In this document: positions 43,625 to 53,047 of the stretch, one piece after another
Position numbering within the stretch: the first letter of the stretch is position 1
How the letters are laid out: each line of letters opens with the position of its first letter
Assembly (NCBI RefSeq): GCF_024256385.1
Contig: NZ_JAMLFW010000001.1
Coordinates: 3,224,001 to 3,288,000 of the forward strand
DNA: 64,000 nucleotides
Reading direction: 5' to 3'
From: Anatilimnocola floriformis
GTDB taxonomy: Bacteria > Planctomycetota > Planctomycetia > Pirellulales > Pirellulaceae
Translations under genes and position numbers: made by a program
The notes under the pieces: model-generated
Seen by the model: the letters and a program-made list of their open reading frames with translations, nothing else
The model's database searches: none
What the model was told of the DNA's origin: nothing

Positions 43625-44440
43625 CCTGGGTGCGATCTAAAAAAGTGCTCAAATTGTTGCCGGCGAGTAGGTTCAGCATCCGCGCGATACTCCCTCCTAT
43701 TTTGTGGTAAAAGTTCACACTGGCAATGCATGCATCGTGAGCGCTCGGTAGGCAGCAGCCTTTCCTGCTCCCCTCGCCCCGCTTCGGGGAGAGGGGCTGG
43801 GGGTGAGGGGTGAACCGAAGCGAGAGTGTGCTAATGAGCACGCACTATGGATTGCCGAACAGTTCGCCAGAAAATTGAGTCAAACTCGCGCATTATCCCC
43901 TCACCCCCGACCCCTCTCCCCGAACGGGGCGAGGGGAGAGAGAAAAGGCGGCGACAGCGTCGCTGGCGTGAATGGCTACATTTTGTGCACAACTCTGACC
44001 TAAGTTGTCACCACATTCGCATTTAATTAGCGAGTGATCTTTCTCATTCAGGTTGATGTTTTTGAAAATGATGGTCGTCGCTGCGCTACCGGTGCGCGCG
44101 GAGAGCAGCCAACCGATGTCGAAGGGAGCGCTGCCGCGGACGCCATCACTTCGCGTTCGAATGATCGGCGCTGGTTATAAAAAGGTTATGGACTTGGTCC
44201 GATTTCATCGCCTGTTTTTGACGCAAGACGTTGGCTGCCAGGACATTGCCGGAATCGCAGAAATTTTTATAACCTGTTATATATTCCACCTCGCGGATTC
44301 AAGACTGCTACGGTGGCGAAGAGCATGGGCCTCGCCGATCTGCCAGGCGAGCACCAACTAACCAACCACTTCGTCCACGGTGAGTCCGGTAACGGTATCC
44401 TTATGAGCCCCGCACTCTTCAATCTGCGAATGAGTTTGAA
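43625..44440. other. Intergenic region with inverted G-rich repeats
   Basis: About 815 bp without a supported gene. It contains two inverted repeat units (43768-43810 and 43897-43938; see separate entry) and a GTAG-led stem near 43748 (AGCAG...CTGCT). The last 300 bp probably hold the promoter of the GH5-like gene; no specific operator was recognised. Confidence 0.5.
43768..43938. repeat. Inverted pair of CCCCTC...GGGGAGAGG repeats
   Basis: Unit 1 (43768-43810) reads CTCCCCTCGCCCCGCTTCGG, then GGAGAGGGGCTGGGGGTGAG. Unit 2 (43897-43938) is its inverse. A third relative lies at 15401-15445. The units form GC-rich hairpins and are dispersed intergenic repeats. Confidence 0.75.
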
Positions 44441-46648
44441 ATGACTGCCAAGCCAGTGTGTTCTCTGCTGCTGAGTTTTTGCTGCTTCGTGACGCTGGCA
44501 CTCGGTGCGCGTCTGGGTGTGTGCGACGATGAGCGGGCCACTTGGTTCGCGTTTAATCCGCCAGTCGATAAATTCGCGGCTGATTGTCCACTCGACCTGC
44601 GCAGTCTCAACGAGAAGTTTGCCGGCGAAGGTGGATTCATCGCGGCCAAGGACGGGCAATTCATTCACAGCGCGACTGGCAAGCCGGTCCGATTCTGGGC
44701 GGTGAATGGACCGCCTGATGATCTGCACGGCGAAGAACTGCGGCGCTGTGCTCGTTTGCTCGCCAAGTATGGAGTGAACCTGGTGCGAGTCCATTCCGCG
44801 ATGTTCGATAAAGATGGCGAACCCGACCCGGCCAAGATCAAGCGCGCTCAGGAAATCGTTGCCGCGATGAAGGCCGAAGGGATCTACACGCATTTCTCGA
44901 TCTACTTTCCGTTGTGGTTCTCACCGCGCGCCGATCTTCCCTGGCTCGCTGGCTACGACGGCAAACAGCACCCGTTTGCGGCCCTCATGTTCAATCGAAA
45001 GTTTCAAGAGAAGCATCAAGCGTGGCTCGCCGCATTGCTGACCACGCAGGATGAAACCACCAAGCAGCCGCTGCTCGCCGATCCCGCCGTGTTCGGCGTC
45101 GAGATTCAAAACGAAGACTCGTTTTTCTTTTGGACCTTCGCCGAGAAGAGTATTCCCGCAGCGCAACTGCAGCTCATCGAGCAGCAGTTCGGCGATTGGC
45201 TTATCAAGAAATATGGTTCGCTCGACAAGGCATCGGCAGCGTGGAACAAACTGAGTTTGCCGCGCGATGCCTTCGCCGAAGGCCGTGCGGGCATCCGGCC
45301 GTTGTGGAACATCTTCAACGAGCGAACGCCCCGCGACGTCGATACGGCGACATTCTTGTTGGAAACGCAAACTCGATTCTACGAAGAGACCCGTGACTAT
45401 CTGCGTAAGCTCGGTTTCAAAGGGCTCGTCACGGCGAGCAACTGGCACACCGCCAGTCCCGAGCGCCTCGGCCCGCTGGAGAAACTCAGCTACCTCGCTG
45501 GCGACTTCATCGATCGGCATGGTTATTTCGAGTGCAACCATAAGGGAGACAATGCAGCCTGGTCGATTCGCCAGGATCACACCTACAGCGATCGGAGCGC
45601 TCTGCGGTTCGATGGCGGTGAACCAGGCCAGCCGAAGCAATTCGTGCATCCGATCATGGATCCGCAGTACGGCGACAAGCCGTCGATGATCTCTGAAGTA
45701 ACCTTCACCCGCCCCAATCGTTTTCGCTCCGAGGCGCCGCTCTACTTCGCAGCCTATGGCGCGCTGCAAGACAGCGATTGCATCGTGCATTTCGCCTTCG
45801 ACGGCGCGCGGTGGCAAGTCAAGCCGCGATTTTGGATGCAGCAATGGACGATCGCCACTCCGGCCATGCTCGGACAGTTTCCTGCGGCTGCGCTCCTTTA
45901 TCGTCGCGGCCTAATTTCTGCTGGCGATGTCGTGGCGGATGCGACGCTCAACAAAGATGAGCTACTTCGCTTGCAAGGAACGCCGTTGCCGCAAGAGGCA
46001 TCGTTTGACGAACTGCGGCTGAAAGACGTTCCTCAGGGTGTCGAAGTGAAACCGGGGCAACGGCTCGATCCGCTGCTGCACTACGTCGGCCGCACGCAAG
46101 TGAAGTTCGCCAACACGCCAGCGAATGTCAAAACCGTCGATGCTGCTCGCTACATCGACCGCAAATCGCAAACCGTAGCCAGCACCAACGGCGAACTAAA
46201 GCTCGACTACGGCAAAGGGCTACTGCTGATTAACTCGCCCAGCGCGCAAGGAGCCAGCGGCGCGATTGCATCGGCAGGTAAAATTGAATTGCCGGCGCTG
46301 ACGATCGAGAGCGATCTCGACCTCGCGCACATCATCGCGGTGTCGCTCGACAACGAGCCGCTGGCGACCTCAAAACGAATTCTGTTGCAAGTCAACTCCG
46401 AAGAGCAAGCGACCGACTTCGCCTCGGAACCTGCCGGTTCGGGAATCAAACGCATCACCAACATCGGCCGCGATCCTTGGCAAGTCAAACGCCTGAGCGG
46501 TCGAGTTGCGTTGCGGCGCAGCGACGCAAATGAACTCAAGGTGACGCCACTCGATTTCAATGGCTATCCGGTGGATGCTGCGGCACCCGCCAATGCGACA
46601 TCGATCCGTTTACTTCCGACCACCCTGTACTATTTGATCAGCCGCTAA
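44441..46648 (+). CDS. Secreted GH5-like glycoside hydrolase
   Basis: 735 residues with a signal peptide (LLLSFCCFVTLALGARL). The TIM-barrel part has RFWAVNGPPDDLHGEELRR, LAKYGVNLVRVHSAMFD, the acid/base Glu in GVEIQNEDSFFFW, and a nucleophile Glu candidate in PSMISEVTFTRPN. This is the layout of clan-A (GH5-related) enzymes. The last 250 residues are a beta-rich domain. It probably cleaves a beta-glycan outside the cell. Which GH family or subfamily cannot be settled by eye. Confidence 0.8.
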   Translation: MTAKPVCSLLLSFCCFVTLALGARLGVCDDERATWFAFNPPVDKFAADCPLDLRSLNEKFAGEGGFIAAKDGQFIHSATGKPVRFWAVNGPPDDLHGEELRRCARLLAKYGVNLVRVHSAMFDKDGEPDPAKIKRAQEIVAAMKAEGIYTHFSIYFPLWFSPRADLPWLAGYDGKQHPFAALMFNRKFQEKHQAWLAALLTTQDETTKQPLLADPAVFGVEIQNEDSFFFWTFAEKSIPAAQLQLIEQQFGDWLIKKYGSLDKASAAWNKLSLPRDAFAEGRAGIRPLWNIFNERTPRDVDTATFLLETQTRFYEETRDYLRKLGFKGLVTASNWHTASPERLGPLEKLSYLAGDFIDRHGYFECNHKGDNAAWSIRQDHTYSDRSALRFDGGEPGQPKQFVHPIMDPQYGDKPSMISEVTFTRPNRFRSEAPLYFAAYGALQDSDCIVHFAFDGARWQVKPRFWMQQWTIATPAMLGQFPAAALLYRRGLISAGDVVADATLNKDELLRLQGTPLPQEASFDELRLKDVPQGVEVKPGQRLDPLLHYVGRTQVKFANTPANVKTVDAARYIDRKSQTVASTNGELKLDYGKGLLLINSPSAQGASGAIASAGKIELPALTIESDLDLAHIIAVSLDNEPLATSKRILLQVNSEEQATDFASEPAGSGIKRITNIGRDPWQVKRLSGRVALRRSDANELKVTPLDFNGYPVDAAAPANATSIRLLPTTLYYLISR

Positions 46649-46776
46649 CTCCTGGAAGAGCGGGCTTCGGGAAAAGGCACCATTGCCTCGCGACCGCAGA
46701 CGGCTGCTTTTATTTGCGAGAGCACAACGTGATCTTGTGCTACGACGTACGAACCCGTTGACTCACCTGCACCGTG

Positions 46777-47571
46777 TTACTTCTTTTTACGCGGCGGCGA
46801 CATGCCGAGTCGCATGAGGAACATGGGCACGCAGGAAGCAAGTGTCATCGCAACGGACGTCAGCCAGCCGGGAATGACGCGTGCCCGATCGTGCAACACG
46901 GCCTTCAAGGCAGTTGCAACGACGAGTTGCGCGGAAACCTTGAGGATTGCGGGAGCAGGCGCGGCATCCGTGTTGCCGGCCCGCTGAGCCACGTCGAAGA
47001 ACTCCGTCGTTACCGGTCCGGGGCAAAGCGCGGTGACAGAAACGCCCGTGCCGCGCAGTTCGGCGCGAAGGGCTTCGGAAAAGCTGGTCACATAGGCCTT
47101 GGTGGCCGCATAGACTCCCAGCGTTGGTAACGGCAATAGACTGGCGACACTGCTGACATTGAGGACCGCGCCGCGAGCAGCCATCAGTTCCGGCAGCAAC
47201 GCTCGCGTCAAGCGAGTTAGCGCGACGACGTTCACCAAGAGCATCTGCTCCACCTTCGGCCAATCACAATCCTCAAACAGTCCGTGATCGCCGAGGCCCG
47301 CGTTGTTGATAAGCAGCGTCACCCGCTGATCTCCCCGCGCGAGCTCTTGCAGAAAGGCTGCCGTCGCAGCGGCGTCGGCCAGGTCGACCGTATAGAGCTG
47401 AATCGTGAGCCCGGGCCGAGCCAATTCATCGCGTAAGCTTTCCAATCGCTCCGTACGGCGAGCAGCAAGGATGAGTGTCTTCGCGACGGGCGCGAGTTGC
47501 CGCGCGAACTCCGCACCGAAACCCGAAGAAGCACCCGTGATCAATACGACCGAATCGGCAAAAGTTTTCAT
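46777..47571 (-). CDS. Short-chain dehydrogenase/reductase
   Basis: 264 residues, classical SDR. Cofactor motif TGASSGFGAEFA, AARRTERL (Arg suggests NADPH), NNAGLGDHG, catalytic Ser in NVSSVAS, and YAATK with catalytic Tyr and Lys. The C-terminal end is hydrophobic (SVAMTLASCVPMFLM) and Lys-rich, so it may touch the membrane. Resembles the DltE/YqjQ-like group. Substrate unknown. Confidence 0.92.
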   Translation of the reverse strand: MKTFADSVVLITGASSGFGAEFARQLAPVAKTLILAARRTERLESLRDELARPGLTIQLYTVDLADAAATAAFLQELARGDQRVTLLINNAGLGDHGLFEDCDWPKVEQMLLVNVVALTRLTRALLPELMAARGAVLNVSSVASLLPLPTLGVYAATKAYVTSFSEALRAELRGTGVSVTALCPGPVTTEFFDVAQRAGNTDAAPAPAILKVSAQLVVATALKAVLHDRARVIPGWLTSVAMTLASCVPMFLMRLGMSPPRKKK

Positions 47572-47848
47572 CCGCGGATTCTACAGTCCAGCTCAGCGGT
47601 TGGCTGCACCGCCGAAGCTTGTACACTTCACTCTGCGATCCATGAGCGAAAGATAGAGGTAGCCGAGTACCTGCCCGCAGTGATCGAGTGCAGAATCTGC
47701 GGCATTCGGTCGGTGTACTAACGGTCTCCAACGCTCGTAGGCCGATGGCAATCCGGTACAGGCGAACCGGCATGGTCTCGATTGCTCGCGTGCATTACTG
47801 TGGCAAGCTATCGGTGGTCCCCAGTTTGTCTCACGTGTGTGAAGTGTC

Positions 47849-50026
47849 ATGGAAGAGAAGTCGTTCAACTGCTTTGATTTGGATCAGACGATTCGCGAAA
47901 TTGGCGTGGCGCTCGGAGTTAGTCCGGCGCAAATTCAATCCGCGGTTCAATTGCTCGACGAGGGGAACACCATTCCCTTTATCGCCCGCTATCGCAAAGA
48001 GGCGACACGCGGTCTCGATGAAGTGGCGTTGCGGCAGATTGAAGATGCGCTGGCTAAGGCACGCGAACTGGCTCAGCGCAAGACAACGATTCTGAAGACC
48101 ATTCACGAACAAGGGCAGCTCACGCCAGAGCTCCAAGCTCAGATTCAAACGTGTACCGACCGTCAAGTGCTCGAGTCTCTCTACCTGCCGTTCAAACCAG
48201 AACGGCGAACCAAGGCAACTGCCGCGCGTGAGCGCGGCTTGCAACCGCTGGCTGATCTGTTGTTGCGGCAGGAAAGGCTTAATCGGCCGAAGAGCACTGT
48301 GCTCAAGCCTTACGTGAATGCGGAAAAAGGTGTCGAAACTGAGGAGGCCGCGTTGCAAGGTGCTTGCGACATCCTGGCCGAACAGTGGTCGCAGCATCCA
48401 CCGTTGCGTCAGTGGTTGCTGGAGCAAGCCGGCGGTTATGGGGTGATTGCTTCGACGGTCAAGCGCGGGAAGCAAGCCGAGGCTAGTAAGTTCGAGATGT
48501 ACTTCGATCATCGCGAGCCCGTGAAGCGAGTTCCTTCGCATCGGCTGCTGGCCATGAATCGCGGTGAGGCCGAAGGCCTGCTTAAAGTGAGTTTGAAGCT
48601 CGACGACGAGTTCGTGTTGGCCAACATCAAGCCCGAATTGGCTCACAATCCGCAATTCGAGTTTTATCGCGAGTTGCAAACCGCAGTGGAAGATTGCTAC
48701 CAGCGTTTGCTGCTGCCGGCTGTTGAATCGGCAGTGTTCGAAGATTTGAAGAACCGGGCCGATCAGGAAGCGATCGCCGTTTTTGCGAGTAATCTGCGCG
48801 AACTGCTCCTCGCTGCGCCGGCGGGACCGCAGATGACGATTGGCGTGGATCCGGGATTTCGCACCGGCTGCAAGCTCGCGGTTGTCGACGGCACGGGTAA
48901 GTTTTTGAGCCACACGACGATCTATCCCACGCCGCCGAAAAGCGACCTGGAGGGTGCTGCTCAAACGCTGAAAGCACTGATCACCAAGTACGACGCCAAG
49001 CTGATCGCCATCGGCAACGGCACGGCTTCGCGCGAAACGGAAGCCTTTGTGGCGGACGTCATCAAACGTAACGGGCTCCAGGTCACGCAAGTCAAAGTCA
49101 GCGAATCCGGCGCTTCGATCTATTCGGCCAGCGAACTCGCGGCGCGAGAGTATCCGGATCTCGATCTGACGATTCGCGGCGCGATCAGCATCGCCCATCG
49201 CTTGCAGGATCCGCTCGCGGAACTCGTGAAGATCGATCCCAAGTCGATCGGCGTGGGACAGTATCAGCACGACGTGAACCAATCACTGCTCCGCAAAAGT
49301 CTCGACCGCGAAGTGGAGTCGTGCGTAAATCTGGTGGGCGTCGACGTAAACCTGGCAAGCGCGCCGCTGCTGGCTCACGTCGCTGGCATCGGACCGAAGC
49401 TGGCGGAAAAGATCGTGGAATACCGTGATGCCAACGGCCGGTTTAAATCGCGCGAAGAACTTGAAAACGTTCCCAAGCTAGGACGCAAAGCCTTCGAACA
49501 AGCCGCGGGATTTTTACGGATTCGCGACGGTCAGCAGCCGCTCGATAATTCGGCAGTTCATCCCGAGAGCTATTACGTCGTAAAGAGGATGGCGGCCAAG
49601 CTGAATGTTTCTACTAAAGAGTTGGTAGGCAACGGCACGCTTGCCACACGGCTGCAAGCCGCCGATTTCGTTGATGAGAAGTTTGGCTTACCAACCGTGC
49701 AGGATATTCTCGCCGAGCTCGCCAAGCCCGGGCGCGATCCGCGGAGCGAATTCAAAGTCGCCCAGTTTGCGGAAGGAATCAACGAACTGTCGGATCTCAA
49801 AGTTGGCATGGTCTTGGAAGGTGTCATTACCAACGTCACCAAGTTCGGCGCCTTCGTGGATATCGGCGTTCATCAGGACGGGCTCATTCACGTCTCGCAA
49901 CTGGCGAACAAGTTCATCCAAGATCCCAGCGAAGTTGTCGCCGTCGGCGATGTGGTTCGCGTGAAGGTGCTCGAAGTCGATCTCGACCGCAAACGAATTG
50001 CCGTTTCACGCAAGCAGGCGATGTAG
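47849..50026 (+). CDS. tex: RNA-binding transcriptional accessory protein Tex
   Basis: 725 residues. The order is the Tex one: helical N-terminus (NTIPFIARYRKEATRGLDEV), YqgF/RNase-H-like domain (TIGVDPGFRTGCKLAVVDGT), helix-hairpin-helix (HVAGIGPKLAEKIVEYRDAN) and C-terminal S1 domain (VGMVLEGVITNVTKFGAFVD). Slightly shorter than the E. coli protein. It binds nucleic acid and affects transcription and stress tolerance. It is followed 47 bp later by an unrelated secreted hydrolase. Confidence 0.96.
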   Translation: MEEKSFNCFDLDQTIREIGVALGVSPAQIQSAVQLLDEGNTIPFIARYRKEATRGLDEVALRQIEDALAKARELAQRKTTILKTIHEQGQLTPELQAQIQTCTDRQVLESLYLPFKPERRTKATAARERGLQPLADLLLRQERLNRPKSTVLKPYVNAEKGVETEEAALQGACDILAEQWSQHPPLRQWLLEQAGGYGVIASTVKRGKQAEASKFEMYFDHREPVKRVPSHRLLAMNRGEAEGLLKVSLKLDDEFVLANIKPELAHNPQFEFYRELQTAVEDCYQRLLLPAVESAVFEDLKNRADQEAIAVFASNLRELLLAAPAGPQMTIGVDPGFRTGCKLAVVDGTGKFLSHTTIYPTPPKSDLEGAAQTLKALITKYDAKLIAIGNGTASRETEAFVADVIKRNGLQVTQVKVSESGASIYSASELAAREYPDLDLTIRGAISIAHRLQDPLAELVKIDPKSIGVGQYQHDVNQSLLRKSLDREVESCVNLVGVDVNLASAPLLAHVAGIGPKLAEKIVEYRDANGRFKSREELENVPKLGRKAFEQAAGFLRIRDGQQPLDNSAVHPESYYVVKRMAAKLNVSTKELVGNGTLATRLQAADFVDEKFGLPTVQDILAELAKPGRDPRSEFKVAQFAEGINELSDLKVGMVLEGVITNVTKFGAFVDIGVHQDGLIHVSQLANKFIQDPSEVVAVGDVVRVKVLEVDLDRKRIAVSRKQAM

Positions 50027-50073
50027 TTTATCGGACTCCCTCTCTCACTATCCGGTTCATCAGGACATCTGGC

Positions 50074-51588
50074 ATGACAATCTCCCTCCACGCCAAAGTG
50101 ATGCGATTCGTGGGCATTCTACTAGCCATCATGATCTGGTCTGGAGCGACCCGCGCCGAAGACTCAACATTCACCGGCGAAAAGACGAGTTGGCATGGGT
50201 TCGATCGATATGACTTCCTGATGGACGAAGTCACATTCGAGATCAAGCCGCACAAGGCCGGCGCCGACGAAGGCAACTCGGTCAAAACTCCAGTGAAGGG
50301 GCAATTGCGCTGCGTCGTGGTAACGCCGAAAACTCCGGCGGCCGGGAAGCCTTGGTCATGGCAGGGATATTACTTCGACCACGAACCGCAGACGGAAATT
50401 GAATTGCTGAAGCGCGGCTTTCACATTGGGTTTGTTTATTGCGACGCGGGTAAGCCGTGGGACGCTTGGTACAAATTTCTGACGGAGACGCATGGGCTGT
50501 CGACGAAACCGGCGTTCGTTGGCATGAGCCGCGGCGGCCGCAACGCTTACACCTGGGCCACGGCCAATCCAGAGAAAGTATCGTGCCTGTACATGGACAA
50601 TCCGGCCGTCAGCCGAGAGGCAATTGCCAGACTCGGCGACCTGGCCAAGGCCGATGTTCCGCTGCTGCACGTCTGTGGCAGCATCGATCCGATTATCAAC
50701 CACACTCAAATGGTTGAAGCATCTTATGTCCAACTCGGCGGCCGCATCTCGCTGATGATCAAGGACGGGGCCGCTCACCACCCGCACAGCCTGCGCGACC
50801 CCAAGACATTGGCCGACTTCATCGAACAAAGTCAGCAGCCAGTCGTCGTAGAGCCGCCAAAATTCGTGGGAAAGTCAGCCACGAAGACGTCTTTCTATGC
50901 CTCGGCCAGCGACTACCGCGAGGCGCCCAGCGAGAAAACATTCGTCGCTTGTCGCGGGCCCTGGTTCGCACCGTCGTACGATCGCTACGAGTTCCGCATC
51001 GGTAACATCCGCATGCCAGTGACCGTCATCGTGCCGCGCACGTCCGCAGCGGGTAATCCCTGGGTGTTCCGCGCCGACGCGACTGGTCGTGATTCGTTGG
51101 TCGATCTGGCCCTGCTGGCTCAAGGGTTTCATATCGTCACTGGCCCGGTGCCAACCGATACCGATGGCCCTGTGCTCGATCAATGGAATACCGTTTACAA
51201 GCACCTCACCGACGCAGGTCTGTCGAAGACGCCGGTGCTGGAGGGAGCGGGCGGAGCGGCCGGCGAAGCATACGCCTGGGCGATCGAGAATCCGGAAAAG
51301 GTTTCTTGCGTTTACGCTGAGAACCCCCTGCTGCGGAGCCGAATGTCAAAGACGCAGCCGCTGGATCGGCTGGAGTCGTTAGCGAAGGCCAAGGTTCCGG
51401 TTCTGCACGTCTGTGGCAGCAGCGATCCATGGCTCGCAAGCCAGAGCCAAGTGTTGGAAAAACGATACAAGGATTTGGGCGGTTCGGTGACGGTCATCGT
51501 CGAAGAGGGCAAGGGGCACTTTCCGACGGCGCCGCGCGACGTGAAAGCAGTTGTCGACTTCATTCTCCGCTGCCAGCCGAACCCTTAA
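50074..51588 (+). CDS. Secreted tandem alpha/beta-hydrolase with a Ser-less second domain
   Basis: 504 residues, signal peptide (FVGILLAIMIWSGATRA). Domain 1 (about 30-255): nucleophile in VGMSRGGRNAYTW, acid CGSIDPIIN, His AAHHPHSL. Domain 2 (about 290-500) repeats the fold: acid CGSSDPWLAS, His KGHFPTAP. However, the nucleophile elbow reads EGAGGAAGEAYAW, so the Ser is Gly. Domain 2 is therefore probably not a hydrolase and may bind substrate. Domain 1 is clearly related to domain 2 of the 40664-43624 protein (LLKRGFHI; ANPEKVSCLYMD). Confidence 0.85.
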   Translation: MTISLHAKVMRFVGILLAIMIWSGATRAEDSTFTGEKTSWHGFDRYDFLMDEVTFEIKPHKAGADEGNSVKTPVKGQLRCVVVTPKTPAAGKPWSWQGYYFDHEPQTEIELLKRGFHIGFVYCDAGKPWDAWYKFLTETHGLSTKPAFVGMSRGGRNAYTWATANPEKVSCLYMDNPAVSREAIARLGDLAKADVPLLHVCGSIDPIINHTQMVEASYVQLGGRISLMIKDGAAHHPHSLRDPKTLADFIEQSQQPVVVEPPKFVGKSATKTSFYASASDYREAPSEKTFVACRGPWFAPSYDRYEFRIGNIRMPVTVIVPRTSAAGNPWVFRADATGRDSLVDLALLAQGFHIVTGPVPTDTDGPVLDQWNTVYKHLTDAGLSKTPVLEGAGGAAGEAYAWAIENPEKVSCVYAENPLLRSRMSKTQPLDRLESLAKAKVPVLHVCGSSDPWLASQSQVLEKRYKDLGGSVTVIVEEGKGHFPTAPRDVKAVVDFILRCQPNP

Positions 51589-51592
51589 GAGG

Positions 51593-52756
51593 CTATTTGT
51601 TCGAGAAGGCCTTTGTCGCCGCTTTGAGAAACGCGTCGCGGGCCGCCCATTGGTCGCCGCTCGTGCATTGCACCATGAAGACCGTGACCATGCCGGTCTT
51701 GGGATCGACTGATAAGTCGGTACCGAGCGCCCCATCGTGGCCGAACATGCCGTTGCGAAGGTGGTAACCCAGGCTGTAGTTCACCTTGGTGCTACCGGTT
51801 TGCTCTTTTCGAAGTTCATCCATGGCCGCAGCGGACAAGTAGCGTTTGCCGTCGAGTTCGCCGTCATTGGCCAGCATCAGGCCGTAGCGAAAGATGTCGT
51901 GCGTGGTGGAGAAGAGGCCGCCCCCAGCCTCAGGATGGCGGTTAGTTCGATCGCTATAGGGCTTTGTCAGGAAGCCGATATTCCCCCGAGCGAATTCGGT
52001 TTTGCTCTTATTCGGGCCGTAAGCTCCGGCCAAGCGGGCGACCTGGGCCGCGCTCGGCCAGAATGTAGTCTCCGACATTCCCAGCGGATCAAAAAAACGC
52101 TTCTGCAGGAACTCTTCGTAAGGCATCTCGCTTACCAGCTCAACCACGCGGGCAGCTATGTTCATTCCCTGATTGCCGTAGGCATACTTTTCCCCGGGCT
52201 GCGATTGAAGCGGGCCGGTCACCGAACTTAGGGACCGAACTTTGAGCGGCGTGGTGTCTGCCCCAGTCACCTGCTGGACTTCTGCCGATCCGGTCAGGCC
52301 GCTGGTGTGGCTGAGGAGATGGCGAATCGTAACGGGCCGGACTAGCGGCTTTAGCAGCACGTGCGACGCGTCTTTTTCCTCCACGACCATCCATTTGCTC
52401 AACTGCGGAATGTACTTGGTCACGGGATCGTCGAGGCTCAGCTTGCCCTCGTCCACCAGCATCATGACGGATGCCCCGGCGAACATCTTCGACATGGACG
52501 CGACCCAGAAGACGTTGTTCTCATCGATTGGCTTCTGCGCCTCGACGTCGGCGTAGCCCATGAGGTTCTTGAAATGAACCTTTCCCGTTTTGTCGGCAAC
52601 GATGCCGATGATGCCGGCAATCTTGTGCTGATCCAAATACGGCTGCACAACCGCCGCGACGTCAGGGCTGGCAGGAACGGCATCGGTGGCGTGAGCGGAC
52701 ACAACCAAGCCGAAGAAAAGGAAACACCACGTGCCAACGGCGAGCGGACTCGACAT
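51593..52756 (-). CDS. Serine hydrolase of the beta-lactamase/S12 peptidase class
   Basis: 387 residues from the ATG at 52756, with a signal peptide (TWCFLFFGLVVSAHA). Class-C-type motifs: nucleophile SMSK (SxxK), YGNQ (YxN), and HDGALG in the KTG-like position. Body text typical of EstB/PBP4-like esterases: VTKYIPQLSKW, LLSHTSGLTG, ARVVELVSEMPYEEFLQKRF. It acts in the periplasm on a peptide or ester; a role in antibiotic resistance is not implied. Convergent with the preceding hydrolase gene (four bases apart). Confidence 0.92.
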   Translation of the reverse strand: MSSPLAVGTWCFLFFGLVVSAHATDAVPASPDVAAVVQPYLDQHKIAGIIGIVADKTGKVHFKNLMGYADVEAQKPIDENNVFWVASMSKMFAGASVMMLVDEGKLSLDDPVTKYIPQLSKWMVVEEKDASHVLLKPLVRPVTIRHLLSHTSGLTGSAEVQQVTGADTTPLKVRSLSSVTGPLQSQPGEKYAYGNQGMNIAARVVELVSEMPYEEFLQKRFFDPLGMSETTFWPSAAQVARLAGAYGPNKSKTEFARGNIGFLTKPYSDRTNRHPEAGGGLFSTTHDIFRYGLMLANDGELDGKRYLSAAAMDELRKEQTGSTKVNYSLGYHLRNGMFGHDGALGTDLSVDPKTGMVTVFMVQCTSGDQWAARDAFLKAATKAFSNK

Positions 52757-53047
52757 ATCTCTGTCTTCCTCAAATGGGCGAGCAAGTTGCCTTGCGCAAC
52801 TGTGAGAGGAATGCACTATACCGATTTCAAACAGCCGACGAAAACGCCGCCCACGCCGCCAGGCACTTGCAGGTACATTCCTCATAACCAATCCAGTTAC
52901 CTCAGGCCGCCGTGGCCGATTCGGTGTAAGATTCGCCACTGGATTTCGACTTGTTGATTGCCGACTCAACCAGAGCGGAAGAACCTCACCCACTGGTCAT
53001 CCTGGGGTTTCGCTGGATATTGCCCGGAAGTTGCACCAATTATTCCG

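Noticed and set aside
47831-49282. 483-residue minus-strand frame opposite tex
   Set aside because: Tex domains in order on the plus strand leave no doubt.
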